A stretch of 64,000 bases of DNA from Puerhibacterium puerhi (GTDB taxonomy: Bacteria; Actinomycetota; Actinomycetes; Actinomycetales; Cellulomonadaceae). Location: assembly GCF_009846865.1 (NCBI RefSeq), contig NZ_WUWN01000011.1, forward strand, positions 1 through 64,000, in the 5' to 3' direction. The notes under the pieces were generated by a model. It saw only the letters and a program-made list of their open reading frames with translations. It ran no database searches and was not told where the DNA came from. Of this stretch, positions 15,477 through 23,921 are shown in pieces. Made by a program: the position numbers and the translations under genes. Every line of letters begins with the position of its first letter. Position 1 is the stretch's first letter.

Positions 15477-18124
15477 GGCCGCCCCACCCGTCCTCCGGTC
15501 AGCACCCGCTCGGCCCACGCGGCGAGCCGGGTGCGGTCGATCTTCGAGTTGTGCCGGACGTCCGTGGGCATCGCCGGCACCACCAGCACGGCGGCCAGCG
15601 GCACGGGGGCGGCGGCGCGCACGGCGGCGGCCAGCTCGGCGTCCGCCAGGCCCGCCCGGCGCGGCGCGGCGCGGAGCTCGACGACCGCGACGGCCTGCTG
15701 CACGCCCGCGGGCCCGACGCCGACGACGGCGGCGCGGCGCACCGCCGCCACCCGCTCGACGTGCTGCTCGGGGCCGACCGGCGCGAGCGGCCCGTCCGGG
15801 GTGGTCAGCACGTGCGCGAGCCGCCCCTCGATCCACAGCCGCCCGGCGGCGTCGAGGTGGCCCACGTCCCCGGTGCGGTGCCAGCGGCCCGGGCCCGTCT
15901 CGCGCTCGGCGGCGCGGTCGGTGAGCCAGAGCCGGTCGTAGCGCTGCTTGAGGTGCGGTGCGCCGACGACGACCTCGCCCAGCACGCCGGCCTCGGTCCC
16001 CGGCTCGCCGGTCGCGGCGCCGTCGGAGTCCAGGGCGCTGATGCGCACCTGCACGCCGGGCACGGGGACGCCGACGCACACCCCGGCGTCGGGCGCCGCG
16101 GCGGCGGCCCGGATCCCCTCCAGGGTGACGTCGGTGACCAGCAGGCACTCGGTCATCCCGTAGGGCGTGTGCGCCGTGGCGTGCGGCATCAGCGCGGCGG
16201 TGGAGGCCAGCAGGCGCTCGCTCACCGGCGCGCCGGTCGACAGGAACGTGCGGATCTTCGCGAGGGCCGCCCGGTCAGGGTCGGTGAGCGCGTCGGCGGT
16301 GGCCACGACGTTGAGGATCGCCGCGGGGGACAGGAACGCGATGCGGGCGTCCGACGCCGCGGCGGCCTCGGCGACGGCGCGGGCCGTCAGCGTGCGCGGA
16401 GCCGAGACGTCCATGCGGGGCGTGGCCGACCGCGTCCCCAGCGCCGGGCCCAGCAGCGCGAACGGCGCGAAGCCGGTCACGAGCCCGGTCTCGGGCGTGA
16501 CGTCGAAGTGCGCTGCCAGCGCGTCGCGCACGGCGGACAGCTGGGCGTGCGTGTAGAGGACGCCCTTGGCCGGCCCGGTCGAGCCGGACGTGAACAGCAC
16601 CGCGGCCTCGTCGTGCGGGCCCGGCTCGGGCGGCAGGACGCCCGAGCGGCCGAGCTCGGCGACGTCGGTCAGCCGGTGCGCGACGCCGAGCGCGGCCCGT
16701 GCGGTCGCGGGCAGCGGCTCGGCGGCGATGCGCACGCCCGGCCAGCCGAGCGCGCGGGCGGCGGCCAGGCCCCGGGTCTCGCCGACGACGTAGTCGGGCT
16801 GGGCGCCGCGCTCGGCGCGGGACAGCCCCCGCACGCCGAGGCCGGCGTCGGCCACGACCACGACGGCGCCGAGGCGCAGGCAGGCGTAGACGAGCGCGGT
16901 GAGCGTGGGGCCTGGCTGCACCAGCAGCGCGACGCGGTCGCCGCGGCGCACGCCGACGGCGTGCAGGCCGGCGGCGATCTCGCGCACGCGGCGGGCCAGC
17001 AGCCGCCAGCTCACCACGAGCGGACGGTCGGCGGTCATGCCGATGACCGCCGGGGCGTCGTCGTCGGCGCGGGCGTCCAGGCGCGCCCACAGCGGCTCGA
17101 ACTCCGGCTCCGGCTCGCGCGGCGGCGCGGCGGGGCCGCTGGCGGGCGCGGCGTCGTCCGCCGCCGTCCCGACCTCCTCGCCGAGCCAGTCGAGCACCGC
17201 CGGGGCGTACGGCGCGTCCTCGGCCACCAGGTGCCCGGCGTGCTCGAAGCGGTGGACCCGGGCGTGGGGGAGCCGGTCGGCCAGGTCGTCGAGGTAGCGG
17301 TCGGCGAACACCGGGTCGCGCGGGCCCCACAGCATCAGCGCCGGGACGTCCAGAGCGGCCACCCCGGTGGCGACGCGATCGAGCTCGGGCGCGCTCGGGT
17401 GGCTCGCCTCCGCCGGGATGTCGGCGACGAAGCCGCCGATGCCGTCGCGCCGGTCCGCGCTGCGGTACGGCGCGCGGTAGGCGTCGGCGACGTCCGCCGG
17501 CAGCGCGGGCCGGGCCAGCGCCAGGGTGGTGTCGAGGAACGCGGTGGTCGTGACCGTCCCGAGCTCCAGCACCGGCCCCGCGGTGGCCAGCCGGAGGACG
17601 GCGGGGATCGGTGTGCCGTCCGGGTGGTGCACGGCGGTGTTGAGCAGCGCGACGCCGGCGAGGTCGGCGCGGTGGTCCACCGCCCAGCCCAGCGACACGA
17701 CGCCGCCCCAGTCGTGCCCGAGGGTCACGACGGGGCCGGCGAGCCCGAGCGCCGCGGTGAACGCCCCGAGGTCGGCGACCCGCTGCGCCAGGTCGCGGCG
17801 CGTCCCGGTGCGCTGGGACCAGCCCATCTCAAGCTGGTCCACCGCGACCACGCGCCAGGCCGGGCCGCCGCGGGCGGCCCGCTCCAGCGAGCCGGCGACG
17901 AGCCGTCGCCACAGGTAGGACCACGTCGGGTTGCCGTGCACCGCCAGCACGGTGCCCACCGGGGCCACGCCGCGCTCGGTGAGGACCGGCCCGGTGTCCA
18001 GGCAGTGCCAGGTACGCCGCTCACCGGCGTCGGCGCCCACGCCGTCGACCTCGACGAGACGGCTCCAGGCCGGGTCGAGCTGCGGCAGTCCGGGGGGCGG
18101 GGTGCGGGCGGGCAGCCCGCTCAC
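15473..18124 (-). CDS. oleBC: OleBC fusion: alpha/beta-hydrolase plus AMP-dependent beta-lactone synthetase
   Basis: An 883-residue fusion. Residues ~1-315 are an alpha/beta hydrolase of the haloalkane-dehalogenase type with HGNPTWSYLWR, nucleophile elbow GHDWGG and C-terminal His in HAGHLVAEDAP; this is OleB, which decarboxylates a beta-lactone to an alkene. After an Ala/Pro/Glu linker, residues ~340-883 are an acyl-AMP-ligase-like enzyme with LFTSGSTGPAKGVLYTH, TPYGMTE, HRTGDVGHLD and the C-terminal Lys in NSKIDRTRL; this is OleC, which forms the beta-lactone from the 3-hydroxy acid with ATP. OleBC fusions are known from Micrococcus and relatives. GTG 18124 overlaps the oleA stop by four bases, and the stop overlaps oleD. 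Confidence 0.93.
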   Translation of the reverse strand: MSGLPARTPPPGLPQLDPAWSRLVEVDGVGADAGERRTWHCLDTGPVLTERGVAPVGTVLAVHGNPTWSYLWRRLVAGSLERAARGGPAWRVVAVDQLEMGWSQRTGTRRDLAQRVADLGAFTAALGLAGPVVTLGHDWGGVVSLGWAVDHRADLAGVALLNTAVHHPDGTPIPAVLRLATAGPVLELGTVTTTAFLDTTLALARPALPADVADAYRAPYRSADRRDGIGGFVADIPAEASHPSAPELDRVATGVAALDVPALMLWGPRDPVFADRYLDDLADRLPHARVHRFEHAGHLVAEDAPYAPAVLDWLGEEVGTAADDAAPASGPAAPPREPEPEFEPLWARLDARADDDAPAVIGMTADRPLVVSWRLLARRVREIAAGLHAVGVRRGDRVALLVQPGPTLTALVYACLRLGAVVVVADAGLGVRGLSRAERGAQPDYVVGETRGLAAARALGWPGVRIAAEPLPATARAALGVAHRLTDVAELGRSGVLPPEPGPHDEAAVLFTSGSTGPAKGVLYTHAQLSAVRDALAAHFDVTPETGLVTGFAPFALLGPALGTRSATPRMDVSAPRTLTARAVAEAAAASDARIAFLSPAAILNVVATADALTDPDRAALAKIRTFLSTGAPVSERLLASTAALMPHATAHTPYGMTECLLVTDVTLEGIRAAAAAPDAGVCVGVPVPGVQVRISALDSDGAATGEPGTEAGVLGEVVVGAPHLKQRYDRLWLTDRAAERETGPGRWHRTGDVGHLDAAGRLWIEGRLAHVLTTPDGPLAPVGPEQHVERVAAVRRAAVVGVGPAGVQQAVAVVELRAAPRRAGLADAELAAAVRAAAPVPLAAVLVVPAMPTDVRHNSKIDRTRLAAWAERVLTGGRVGRP

Positions 18125-19143
18125 CACGCGAGCTCCAGCATCGCGGTGTTGATCCCGGACCCGACGCCCATGAGCAGCACGCGGTCGCCGCCGCGCAGGC
18201 TCGCCTGCTCGCGGTCCAGCGTGATGGGGATCGACGCCGGCCCGACGTTGCCGAGCGTCGGGAACGTCGTCGGCACGCGGTCGCGGTCCAGGTGCAGCGC
18301 CCGGACGATCGCCTCGGTGTGCACGCGCGACACCTGGTGCGTGATGTAGCGGTCCATCGACGACCAGTCCCACTCGCGGGAGGCCTCGCGCCACGCGGTG
18401 ACCACGAGGTCGAGGCCGCCCTTGAGCAGCGCCTTGGCGTCGGTGAACATGCCGTCGACGCTGCCCACACACAGGTCGTGGAACTGGGTGGCGGCGCGCG
18501 TCACGCCGCCGAGCACGCGGTGGCCGTCGGGGTGCTCGTCGGAGCGGCCCAGCACCGCCGCGGCCGAGCCGGAGCCGAGCGTCAGCGTGGCGAACTCCTG
18601 CATGAAGTCGTCCTTGCCGACGCCCTCGCTCAGCAGCCGGCGGATGGTGGTGCGCTGGACGTCGTCGGCGTCCTCGCCGTTGACCACGATCGCGTGCCGG
18701 ATCTGCCCCGACTCGATCATCCCGGCGGCCAGGCTCATGCCGTTGACGAAGCCGAGGCAGGCGTTGGCGACGTCGAAGTTGATCGCCGAGCTCGGCAGGC
18801 CGAGGCCGTGGTGCAGCCGCACGGCGACCGACGGCTCGAGGTGCTTGCGCGTCACGGAGGTGTTGATCAGCAGGTCGACCTCGTCGGGGGCGACCCCGGC
18901 CTTGCGCAGCGCCTCCTCGCCGGCGGCCACGGTGGCGCTGTCGGCGTCCTCGCCCTCGGCCCAGCTGCGGCGCTCCAGCACGCCCGCGACACGTTTGAGC
19001 GGGTTGCCGGCGATGCGCAGGCGGCGCAGCGCGGAGCCGAGCCGGTCCTGGATCTCGTCCGACGAGGTGACGCGGCTCGGCAGCCGGCTGGCGACCGCCA
19101 GCAGGGACACGTTGCCGAACCGGGTCGTGGCATTACCGGACAC
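18121..19143 (-). CDS. oleA: OleA, thiolase-superfamily acyl-CoA condensing enzyme
   Basis: A 340-residue 3-oxoacyl-ACP-synthase-III-like enzyme. OleA joins two fatty acyl-CoA chains head to head to a 2-alkyl-3-keto acid, the committed step of long-chain olefin synthesis. The catalytic Cys is C129 in NFDVANACLGF, with the His of RYITHQVSRVH and the Asn of TLGNVGPASIP completing the triad. The start is GTG 19143 with GGAG nine bases upstream. It heads the ole operon and overlaps oleBC by four bases. The organism should therefore make internal-alkene hydrocarbons if its precursors are available. Confidence 0.92.
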   Translation of the reverse strand: MSGNATTRFGNVSLLAVASRLPSRVTSSDEIQDRLGSALRRLRIAGNPLKRVAGVLERRSWAEGEDADSATVAAGEEALRKAGVAPDEVDLLINTSVTRKHLEPSVAVRLHHGLGLPSSAINFDVANACLGFVNGMSLAAGMIESGQIRHAIVVNGEDADDVQRTTIRRLLSEGVGKDDFMQEFATLTLGSGSAAAVLGRSDEHPDGHRVLGGVTRAATQFHDLCVGSVDGMFTDAKALLKGGLDLVVTAWREASREWDWSSMDRYITHQVSRVHTEAIVRALHLDRDRVPTTFPTLGNVGPASIPITLDREQASLRGGDRVLLMGVGSGINTAMLELAW

Positions 19144-19268
19144 TCAAGCTCCATCTGCAGTACGGGCGCCGACGCGCGGCGGGTCTGGGACAACTGTGCC
19201 CCTGAGAGCCGGTCGCGGCGCGTCCACGGGGGCCCGAGGGTCGAACGGCCCGCGCCGCGCCGCGGTTC

Positions 19269-19315
19269 CCGCGGCCCGGGGGTGATCGATGCCACACGAT
19301 CCTCCCGGGCCGCGG
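19269..19315 (-). terminator. Composite hairpin between RIO kinase and oleA
   Basis: A 12-bp outer stem (CCGCGGCCCGGG 19269-19280 with CCCGGGCCGCGG 19304-19315) encloses a 5-bp inner stem GATCG/CGATC (19284-19288 with 19297-19301). It lies 46 bases past the RIO kinase stop and upstream of oleA, so it likely ends the RIO transcript and isolates the ole operon. Confidence 0.6.
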
Positions 19316-19361
19316 CGCGGTGCGGGGCGCCCGCCCGCGCGTGCCGGTGCGGGCGCCGCGG

Positions 19362-20192
19362 CTACCAGACCTGCGCGAACACCTCCGCGAAGAGCTCGTC
19401 GGCGTCGACGGCGAGCCCGCGTGCGGCGAACCAGGCGCACATCGTGCGGCAGTCGCGGTGCAGCAGCTCGGCGCCGCGGGGCACCGCGACGAGGTCCACC
19501 ACCTGCGGCAGGTCGATGAGCACCAGGCGCTCGCCGTCGGCCAGCACGTTGTACGGCGACAGGTCGCCGTGCGCCCAGCCGAGACGGGCGAGCACGCCCA
19601 TCGCGTCGCGCAGCTGCGCGAACCACCCGGCGAGCAGGTCCGGCCCGGGCCGGGTGCGGGCCAGGCGCGGCGCGGCGACGTAGGCGCCGTCGGCGCCCTG
19701 GTGGCCGACGAACTCCATGAGGATCTCGGTGCCGTCCACCTGCACCGGGTAGGGGACCGGGGCCCCGGCCTCCCAGAACTGGCCCAGCGCGGTGAACTCC
19801 GCGTCGGCCCACTGGGTGGCGCGCATCGCGCGGCCCCAGGCGGACTTGCGGTCCTCCATCGCGCGCCGGTCGCGCGTGCGCCGGACCTTGCGACCCTCGG
19901 TGTACTCGGCGTCGCGGTCGAACTGACGGTTCTCGCGGCCGCGGTACCGCTTGGCGGCCAGGACGCTGTGGCGCGCGGGGTCGCCCGGCACCGCGCGCTC
20001 GACGAGGTGGACGTCGGCCTCCTTGCCGGTCTTGAGGATGCCGAGCTCGGTGTCGAGCGCGGCGTCGGAGGTGACGACCCAGGCGGGCCGCGGCTCGGGG
20101 CCGCGCTGGCCCTTGGCGACGGAGGTCCAGGTGGACCACCGGCGGCCGGGACCGAGGTCGTCGTCGTCGGGAAGGGTGAGAACGAAGGACAC
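19362..20192 (-). CDS. RIO-family atypical serine kinase
   Basis: A 276-residue cytoplasmic protein of the RIO1-like branch. The ATP-binding part shows LKTGKEADVHLVER in place of a classical Gly-rich loop and the Lys of AAKRYR. The catalytic loop is WAHGDLSPYNVL and the metal-binding loop IDLPQVVD. Archaeal and eukaryotic RIO proteins act in ribosome maturation; the bacterial role is unclear. GTG 20192 has AGGAG seven bases upstream. The segment RGRENRQFDRDAEYTEGRKVR is basic and may bind RNA, which is inference. A 15-codon open frame (MHDDAARARLPRPRR) precedes the gene but I do not annotate it. Confidence 0.85.
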   Translation of the reverse strand: MSFVLTLPDDDDLGPGRRWSTWTSVAKGQRGPEPRPAWVVTSDAALDTELGILKTGKEADVHLVERAVPGDPARHSVLAAKRYRGRENRQFDRDAEYTEGRKVRRTRDRRAMEDRKSAWGRAMRATQWADAEFTALGQFWEAGAPVPYPVQVDGTEILMEFVGHQGADGAYVAAPRLARTRPGPDLLAGWFAQLRDAMGVLARLGWAHGDLSPYNVLADGERLVLIDLPQVVDLVAVPRGAELLHRDCRTMCAWFAARGLAVDADELFAEVFAQVW

Positions 20193-20420
20193 GGGGTGCT
20201 CCTGCGGGAGGTGGGGCGGGGCGATCCGCGCCTCCCGGGCCGCGCGTCAGCGACGGGGGCGGGGGAGGCGTGCGCGTGCGGCGTCGTCGTGCATGGCTGC
20301 CTCCCTCCGTGGTGCGGCCCGTGGCCGCGGTGCTGGCCGGTCCCCCGTCGGGGACCGTGGGCACGATCCTGGCAGCGCGCCGGCGGGCCGTCCACGGATT
20401 TTCCCGGCGGCGCCCACCCG

Positions 20421-20467
20421 CCGCAGCCGCTACCGCAGCCTTCTACCGCAGCCTTCTATCGCAGCCC
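20421..20467. repeat. 13-bp tandem repeat at the end of the small membrane operon
   Basis: About 3.5 copies of CCGCAGCCTTCTA (20421-20432 diverged, 20433-20445, 20446-20458, then a partial copy to 20467). The third unit contains the stop codon of the 29-residue peptide gene on the minus strand. The remaining bases to 20192 hold no gene I can support. Confidence 0.7.
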
Positions 20468-20545
20468 GGCGATCATCGCCCCGACGGTCGCCGCGGCCAG
20501 CGCGACGAGCGCCAGGGTCGGCAGGCGCTGCCACCACGTGCGCAT
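20456..20545 (-). CDS. 29-residue single-pass membrane peptide
   Basis: A very short open frame, MRTWWQRLPTLALVALAAAT... ending GLR, with a basic/aromatic head (Arg2, Trp4, Trp5, Arg7) followed by about 18 hydrophobic residues. This is the shape of a small membrane protein with its N-terminus probably inside. It starts one base after the stop of the Asp-rich gene, so it would be translated by coupling or reinitiation. There is no separate strong ribosome site. I recognise no family. It could be a chance frame, but the charge layout and tight position argue for a gene. Confidence 0.45.
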   Translation of the reverse strand: MRTWWQRLPTLALVALAAATVGAMIAGLR

Positions 20546-20546
20546 C

Positions 20547-20819
20547 TCAGTGACGCCCCCGGTCCCGGCCCCGGTCCCGGCCGGAGCGGTCGTCGGGCTC
20601 GTCGCCGTCGGGCTCGTCGCCGTTGTCCTGGTCGTCGTCGGGCTCGTCGCCGTTGTCCTGGTCGTCGCCGGGGTCGTCGCCGGGGTCCTCGCGGTACCGG
20701 CCGTCGTCGTCCGGCCGCGGGCCCGCGGCCGCGAACCAGCCGTACCCGCCGACCCCGGCGACCACGGCGGTGGCGAGGTAGACGAGCGCCTGCCGGCGGG
20801 TGGGGGAGTCGTCGCTCAT
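20547..20819 (-). CDS. Small Tat-like/anchored protein with Asp-rich repeat tail
   Basis: A 90-residue protein: polar head, twin arginines and a hydrophobic segment (TRRQALVYLATAVVAGVGGY, residues ~7-26), then a highly acidic tail built of repeats such as DDQDNGDEPD occurring twice, ending in the alternating DRGRDRGRH. This looks like a Tat or uncleaved signal anchor exposing a disordered polyacidic tail outside the membrane. ATG 20819 has GGGAGA eight bases upstream and follows the DUF6529-like gene by 13 bases. In related genomes a Tat-exported Rieske protein may follow such membrane proteins; this product has no Cys or His iron-sulfur motif, so it is not a working Rieske protein. Calcium or cation binding by the tail is speculation. 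Confidence 0.6.
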   Translation of the reverse strand: MSDDSPTRRQALVYLATAVVAGVGGYGWFAAAGPRPDDDGRYREDPGDDPGDDQDNGDEPDDDQDNGDEPDGDEPDDRSGRDRGRDRGRH

Positions 20820-20832
20820 GGTGTCTCCCGAG

Positions 20833-21411
20833 TCATGGCGTCCCCCGGGCGAACCACCACAGCGCCGACGTCGTCCAGGCGAGCGCCAGCAGCGCGAGCA
20901 CCGTCCCGCCCAGCAGGGGCAGCACCCACCCGGGCAGCGACCGCACGCGCAGCGCGAGCATCTTCACGGTGAAGGCGCCGAAGAGCAGGCAGCCGGCGGC
21001 GCTGTGCACGAGCACCCGGGTGGGGGAGTCCTCGAGGCCCAGCGACCAGACGCACGCGAACGCCACCGGCAGCGTCAGCCCGAACGCCGCCACGCCGCTC
21101 CAGCGGTGCGTCCACGCCACCCAGGGCGGGGCGCCGCGCACGCCGGGCAGGCGGCCGTACATCGCCAGCGCGGTGACCAGCTGGACCGCCAGGAGCGCGA
21201 CGGCGCCGGTGGCGAGCCACGCCTTGGCCTCGACCATCGTGCCGAACCACAGGGTGTACAGCGCGGCGCCGTCGCCCGGATGGGCGTCGGCGTAGGCGGC
21301 CAGCGCCCCGGAGACGGCGACGCCGGCGAGCACGGCGGCGGCCAGCGCCCACCGCCATCCCGCGCCGGCGCTGGGGCGGGAGGCGGAGCCGGGGGCGTCC
21401 ACCGGTGCCAT
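20833..21411 (-). CDS. DUF6529-like membrane protein
   Basis: A 192-residue integral membrane protein with about five hydrophobic helices: residues ~20-42, 62-84, 102-122, 132-152 and 165-185. Histidines near helix ends (AWTHRWSGV and VLVHSAAGC) recall cytochrome-b561-like heme ligands and may mark a redox role, but this is inference. I place it in or near DUF6529 from memory, with moderate certainty. It heads a three-gene minus-strand operon with the Asp-rich protein and the 29-residue peptide. It lies 54 bases after the stop of the YdjM-like gene. Confidence 0.65.
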   Translation of the reverse strand: MAPVDAPGSASRPSAGAGWRWALAAAVLAGVAVSGALAAYADAHPGDGAALYTLWFGTMVEAKAWLATGAVALLAVQLVTALAMYGRLPGVRGAPPWVAWTHRWSGVAAFGLTLPVAFACVWSLGLEDSPTRVLVHSAAGCLLFGAFTVKMLALRVRSLPGWVLPLLGGTVLALLALAWTTSALWWFARGTP

Positions 21412-21465
21412 GACAGCACGGTGCGCCCGCCGGGGGCGTCCGGCAACCGGCGGCTCAGGCGGGCG

Positions 21466-22269
21466 TCACCAGCCGGCGAGGCGCTGCCACGCGCCCGTGA
21501 CGTCGAAGCCCATCTGCTGCAGCGCGGCCCAGCCGACGCCCACGACGGCGTACAGGCTCACGGGCGTCATCACCACCCACTCGCGCCAGGACCCGGCGTC
21601 GCCGAGCAGCGGCACCGAGACGTTGCCCCGCGGGGTCCACAGGTCGTCCAGCACCAGGGCGCGCCGGCGCACCCAGCGCGGCGAGCGGATGCGCACCGGC
21701 CACAGCAGGGGCACGCCGCGGGTGGTCAGCAGGTCGCCGAGGAGGTGCACGAGGCAGCCGAGGCCCACGCAGAACGGCATCCAGTACCACTCCTCGGGCG
21801 CGAAGGCGGCGACGAGGACGGCGAGGCCGACGGACGACAGCCACGGCCAGACCGTGCCCTTGCGGGTGAGCCGCAGCGCGCGCAGCGCGAAGGCGACGAG
21901 CAGCACGGCCATGATGCCCGGCCCCACGAGCAGCTCGCCGAAGCGCTCCGTGGGGACCGAGACCAGGCCGGCCACCCACGCGATCGCCGCGAACACCACG
22001 ACGCCCAGCAGGGAGTGCGTGCCGGCCCGGTGCCCGCCGCTCACGGCGGCGACCACGCGGGTGACGCCCTCGGAGATGGGCGGCAGCGAGTGGGCGATGG
22101 TGCCGGAGTGGTGGTCCGCGTCGGGCAGCAGGGCGGCGCCCGCGCACACGAGCGCGCCGGTCATCACGCCCACGTCGGACACCGGGTACCAGCCGAGCGC
22201 GATCGGCGTCGAGGCGGTCACCGCGACCCAGGCCGCGGCGCCCGACGCCGCGTGGTGCCCTCCCATCAT
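21466..22269 (-). CDS. YdjM-like membrane protein, putative metal-dependent hydrolase
   Basis: A 267-residue membrane protein of the YdjM/LexA-regulated-hydrolase-like family (annotated as metal-dependent hydrolase). Marks are the N-terminal HHAASGAAAW, the acidic LLPDADHHSG, GGHRAGTHSLLG and the later GCLVHLLGDLLTTRGVPLLWP, which together supply conserved His/Asp residues at membrane faces. Four or more hydrophobic helices are visible. ATG 22269 follows an AAGGGG site; ATG 22266 is an alternative. No LexA box is seen upstream. Biochemical function of the family is unproven. Confidence 0.8.
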   Translation of the reverse strand: MMGGHHAASGAAAWVAVTASTPIALGWYPVSDVGVMTGALVCAGAALLPDADHHSGTIAHSLPPISEGVTRVVAAVSGGHRAGTHSLLGVVVFAAIAWVAGLVSVPTERFGELLVGPGIMAVLLVAFALRALRLTRKGTVWPWLSSVGLAVLVAAFAPEEWYWMPFCVGLGCLVHLLGDLLTTRGVPLLWPVRIRSPRWVRRRALVLDDLWTPRGNVSVPLLGDAGSWREWVVMTPVSLYAVVGVGWAALQQMGFDVTGAWQRLAGW

Positions 22270-22455
22270 GGCGGACCGCCCCTTTCGTGATGCTTCTCCC
22301 GAACGACCGGAACGTCCGGCCCGGCGAACCGTACACGGCGGCGCCGACAGGTCCGGTCGCGGCGTGACGACCCGTCAGAAAAGTGTGCCAAGCACCGGAG
22401 AACGCCTCCCGCGCCGCGCGGCGGTGCGGAGCCGGGAGGGACGGGCTCCCGGCCG

Positions 22456-22461
22456 TAGGGT
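22456..22461 (+). promoter_or_regulatory. -10 hexamer TAGGGT, leaderless start of O-methyltransferase gene
   Basis: TAGGGT ends six bases before ATG 22468, placing the transcription start on the A of the start codon. Confidence 0.55.
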
Positions 22462-22467
22462 CGCGGC

Positions 22468-23133
22468 ATGGAGCACACCTGGGACGACGTCGACACCTAC
22501 CTCGAGGACCTGCTGGTGCCGCAGGACGAGGCGCTCGCCGCCGCGCGGGAGTCGTCGGCGCGCACGACGATGCCGCACGCGGCGGTCTCGCCCGCACAGG
22601 GGCGGTTCCTCGCGCTGCTGGCGCAGGCCGCCGGCGCCCGCCGCGTGCTCGAGCTCGGCACGCTCGCCGGCTACAGCACCATCTGGTTCGCCCGCGCCGT
22701 GGGGCCCGACGGGCGCGTCACCACGCTCGAGCTGGAGGAGGCCAACGCGGCCGTGGCGCGCGAGAACCTCGAGCGGGCCGGCGTGGCCGACCGGGTGGAC
22801 GTCGTCGTGGGCCCGGCGGCCGCGTCGGCGCAGCGCCTGGTGGACGACGGCGTCGAGGCGTTCGACCTCGTCTTCGTCGACGCCGACAAGCCGAGCAACC
22901 CGCAGTACCTGCGCCTGGCGCTCGAGCTCACGCGGCCCGGGTCGCTGATCGTCGTGGATAACGTGGTGCGCGCCGGCGCGGTGGCCGACGCCGGGAGCGA
23001 CGACCCGCGCGTCCTCGGATCGCGGCGGGTGCTGGCCGACGTCGCCGCCGACGACCGGCTCGAGGCCACGGTGCTGCAGACCGTCGGCGGCAAGGGCTGG
23101 GACGGCTTCGCGCTGGTGCGCCGGGTGCGCTGA
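22468..23133 (+). CDS. Class I SAM-dependent O-methyltransferase
   Basis: A 221-residue enzyme of the catechol/caffeoyl-CoA O-methyltransferase family (Methyltransf_3). The SAM motif is VLELGTLAGYSTIWFARA, followed by VTTLELEEANAAVARENL; metal ligands come from VFVDADKPSNPQYL and IVVDNVV. Members methylate catechol-type hydroxyls with divalent metal; the substrate here is unknown. It appears monocistronic and leaderless, with the promoter hexamer six bases before the ATG. It converges with the PAP2 gene seven bases downstream. Confidence 0.9.
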   Translation: MEHTWDDVDTYLEDLLVPQDEALAAARESSARTTMPHAAVSPAQGRFLALLAQAAGARRVLELGTLAGYSTIWFARAVGPDGRVTTLELEEANAAVARENLERAGVADRVDVVVGPAAASAQRLVDDGVEAFDLVFVDADKPSNPQYLRLALELTRPGSLIVVDNVVRAGAVADAGSDDPRVLGSRRVLADVAADDRLEATVLQTVGGKGWDGFALVRRVR

Positions 23134-23140
23134 CGCGCCC

Positions 23141-23791
23141 TCAGCGCACCCGGCGCCGCACGCCCCACGTCGCGCCGACGACGGCGACCACCGCCAGGAC
23201 GCCGAGCGCGAGCCCGGCCGCGACGTCGTGCACGTAGTGGACGCCGGCGGCGACGCGGCAGGCCGCCACCACGAGGGCGACGGGGACCGCGAGCGCCGCG
23301 GCGCGAGGCACGGCGAGCACGCACGCGGCGGCGAGCGCGCCGGCGATCACGGCATGGTTGCTCGGCCAGGACCAGTCGCCGGCCGGCGGGCAGGCCAGCA
23401 CGGTGGCGACGTCGATCACGTGGCACGGGCGCGGTTCGCCGACGAGGACCTTGACCGCCTCGCTCGACCCGTACGCGAGGATCGCGCCGACGCCGCCGGC
23501 GGCGAGCGTCCAGAACCGTTCGCGCGCCCGGCGCCACGTGACCAGCGCGAGCACGCCGGCCGTGGCGACGAGGACGAGCAGACCCTGCTCCGCGGCCGGG
23601 CCGACGACGCCGCCGAGCGGTGAGCCCTCGGCGCCGCCCGCCACCGCCCGGTACAGGCCGACCCGGGCCGGGAGGGCGGCCAGGGCCAGGACGGCGAGCG
23701 CCAGCGCGACGGCGAGCGCCGGGCCCAGGGCTCGGCGCGCCGGGCGCGGGGCAGTGAGGGCAGCGGTGCGGGCGACGTCGGCGCTGGTCAT
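23141..23791 (-). CDS. PAP2-superfamily membrane phosphatase
   Basis: A 216-residue integral membrane lipid-phosphatase-like protein. The three PAP2 signature motifs are present: KVLVGEPRP, WPSNHAVIAG and CRVAAGVHYVHDVAAG, giving the catalytic His pair and Asp facing the outside of the membrane. About six hydrophobic helices are visible. Likely substrates are isoprenoid or phosphatidyl phosphates; undecaprenyl pyrophosphate is one option, though a dedicated UppP is also encoded at 46.9 kb. ATG 23791 is used; the frame extends upstream without a better start. Confidence 0.85.
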   Translation of the reverse strand: MTSADVARTAALTAPRPARRALGPALAVALALAVLALAALPARVGLYRAVAGGAEGSPLGGVVGPAAEQGLLVLVATAGVLALVTWRRARERFWTLAAGGVGAILAYGSSEAVKVLVGEPRPCHVIDVATVLACPPAGDWSWPSNHAVIAGALAAACVLAVPRAAALAVPVALVVAACRVAAGVHYVHDVAAGLALGVLAVVAVVGATWGVRRRVR

Positions 23792-23921
23792 GGGGGACGA
23801 CGCTAGGGAGGGCGCGGCGCGGGCGGATCCGGCTCCGGGACGGTCTCGCGCTAGCCCTCGGGTCGTACGACGCCGGGACGCCGTCGGACCGCAGGGGGAC
23901 CCGGGCCGGACCCCGGTCGAG

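Noticed and set aside
20233-20290. A 15-codon frame (MHDDAARARLPRPRR) upstream of the RIO kinase gene
   Set aside because: No ribosome site, no hydrophobic or repeated feature and biased composition; probably chance in GC-rich DNA.
20816-21358. A second frame antisense-shifted over the DUF6529-like gene
   Set aside because: Arg/Gly-rich shadow without membrane pattern; the annotated frame has clear helices.
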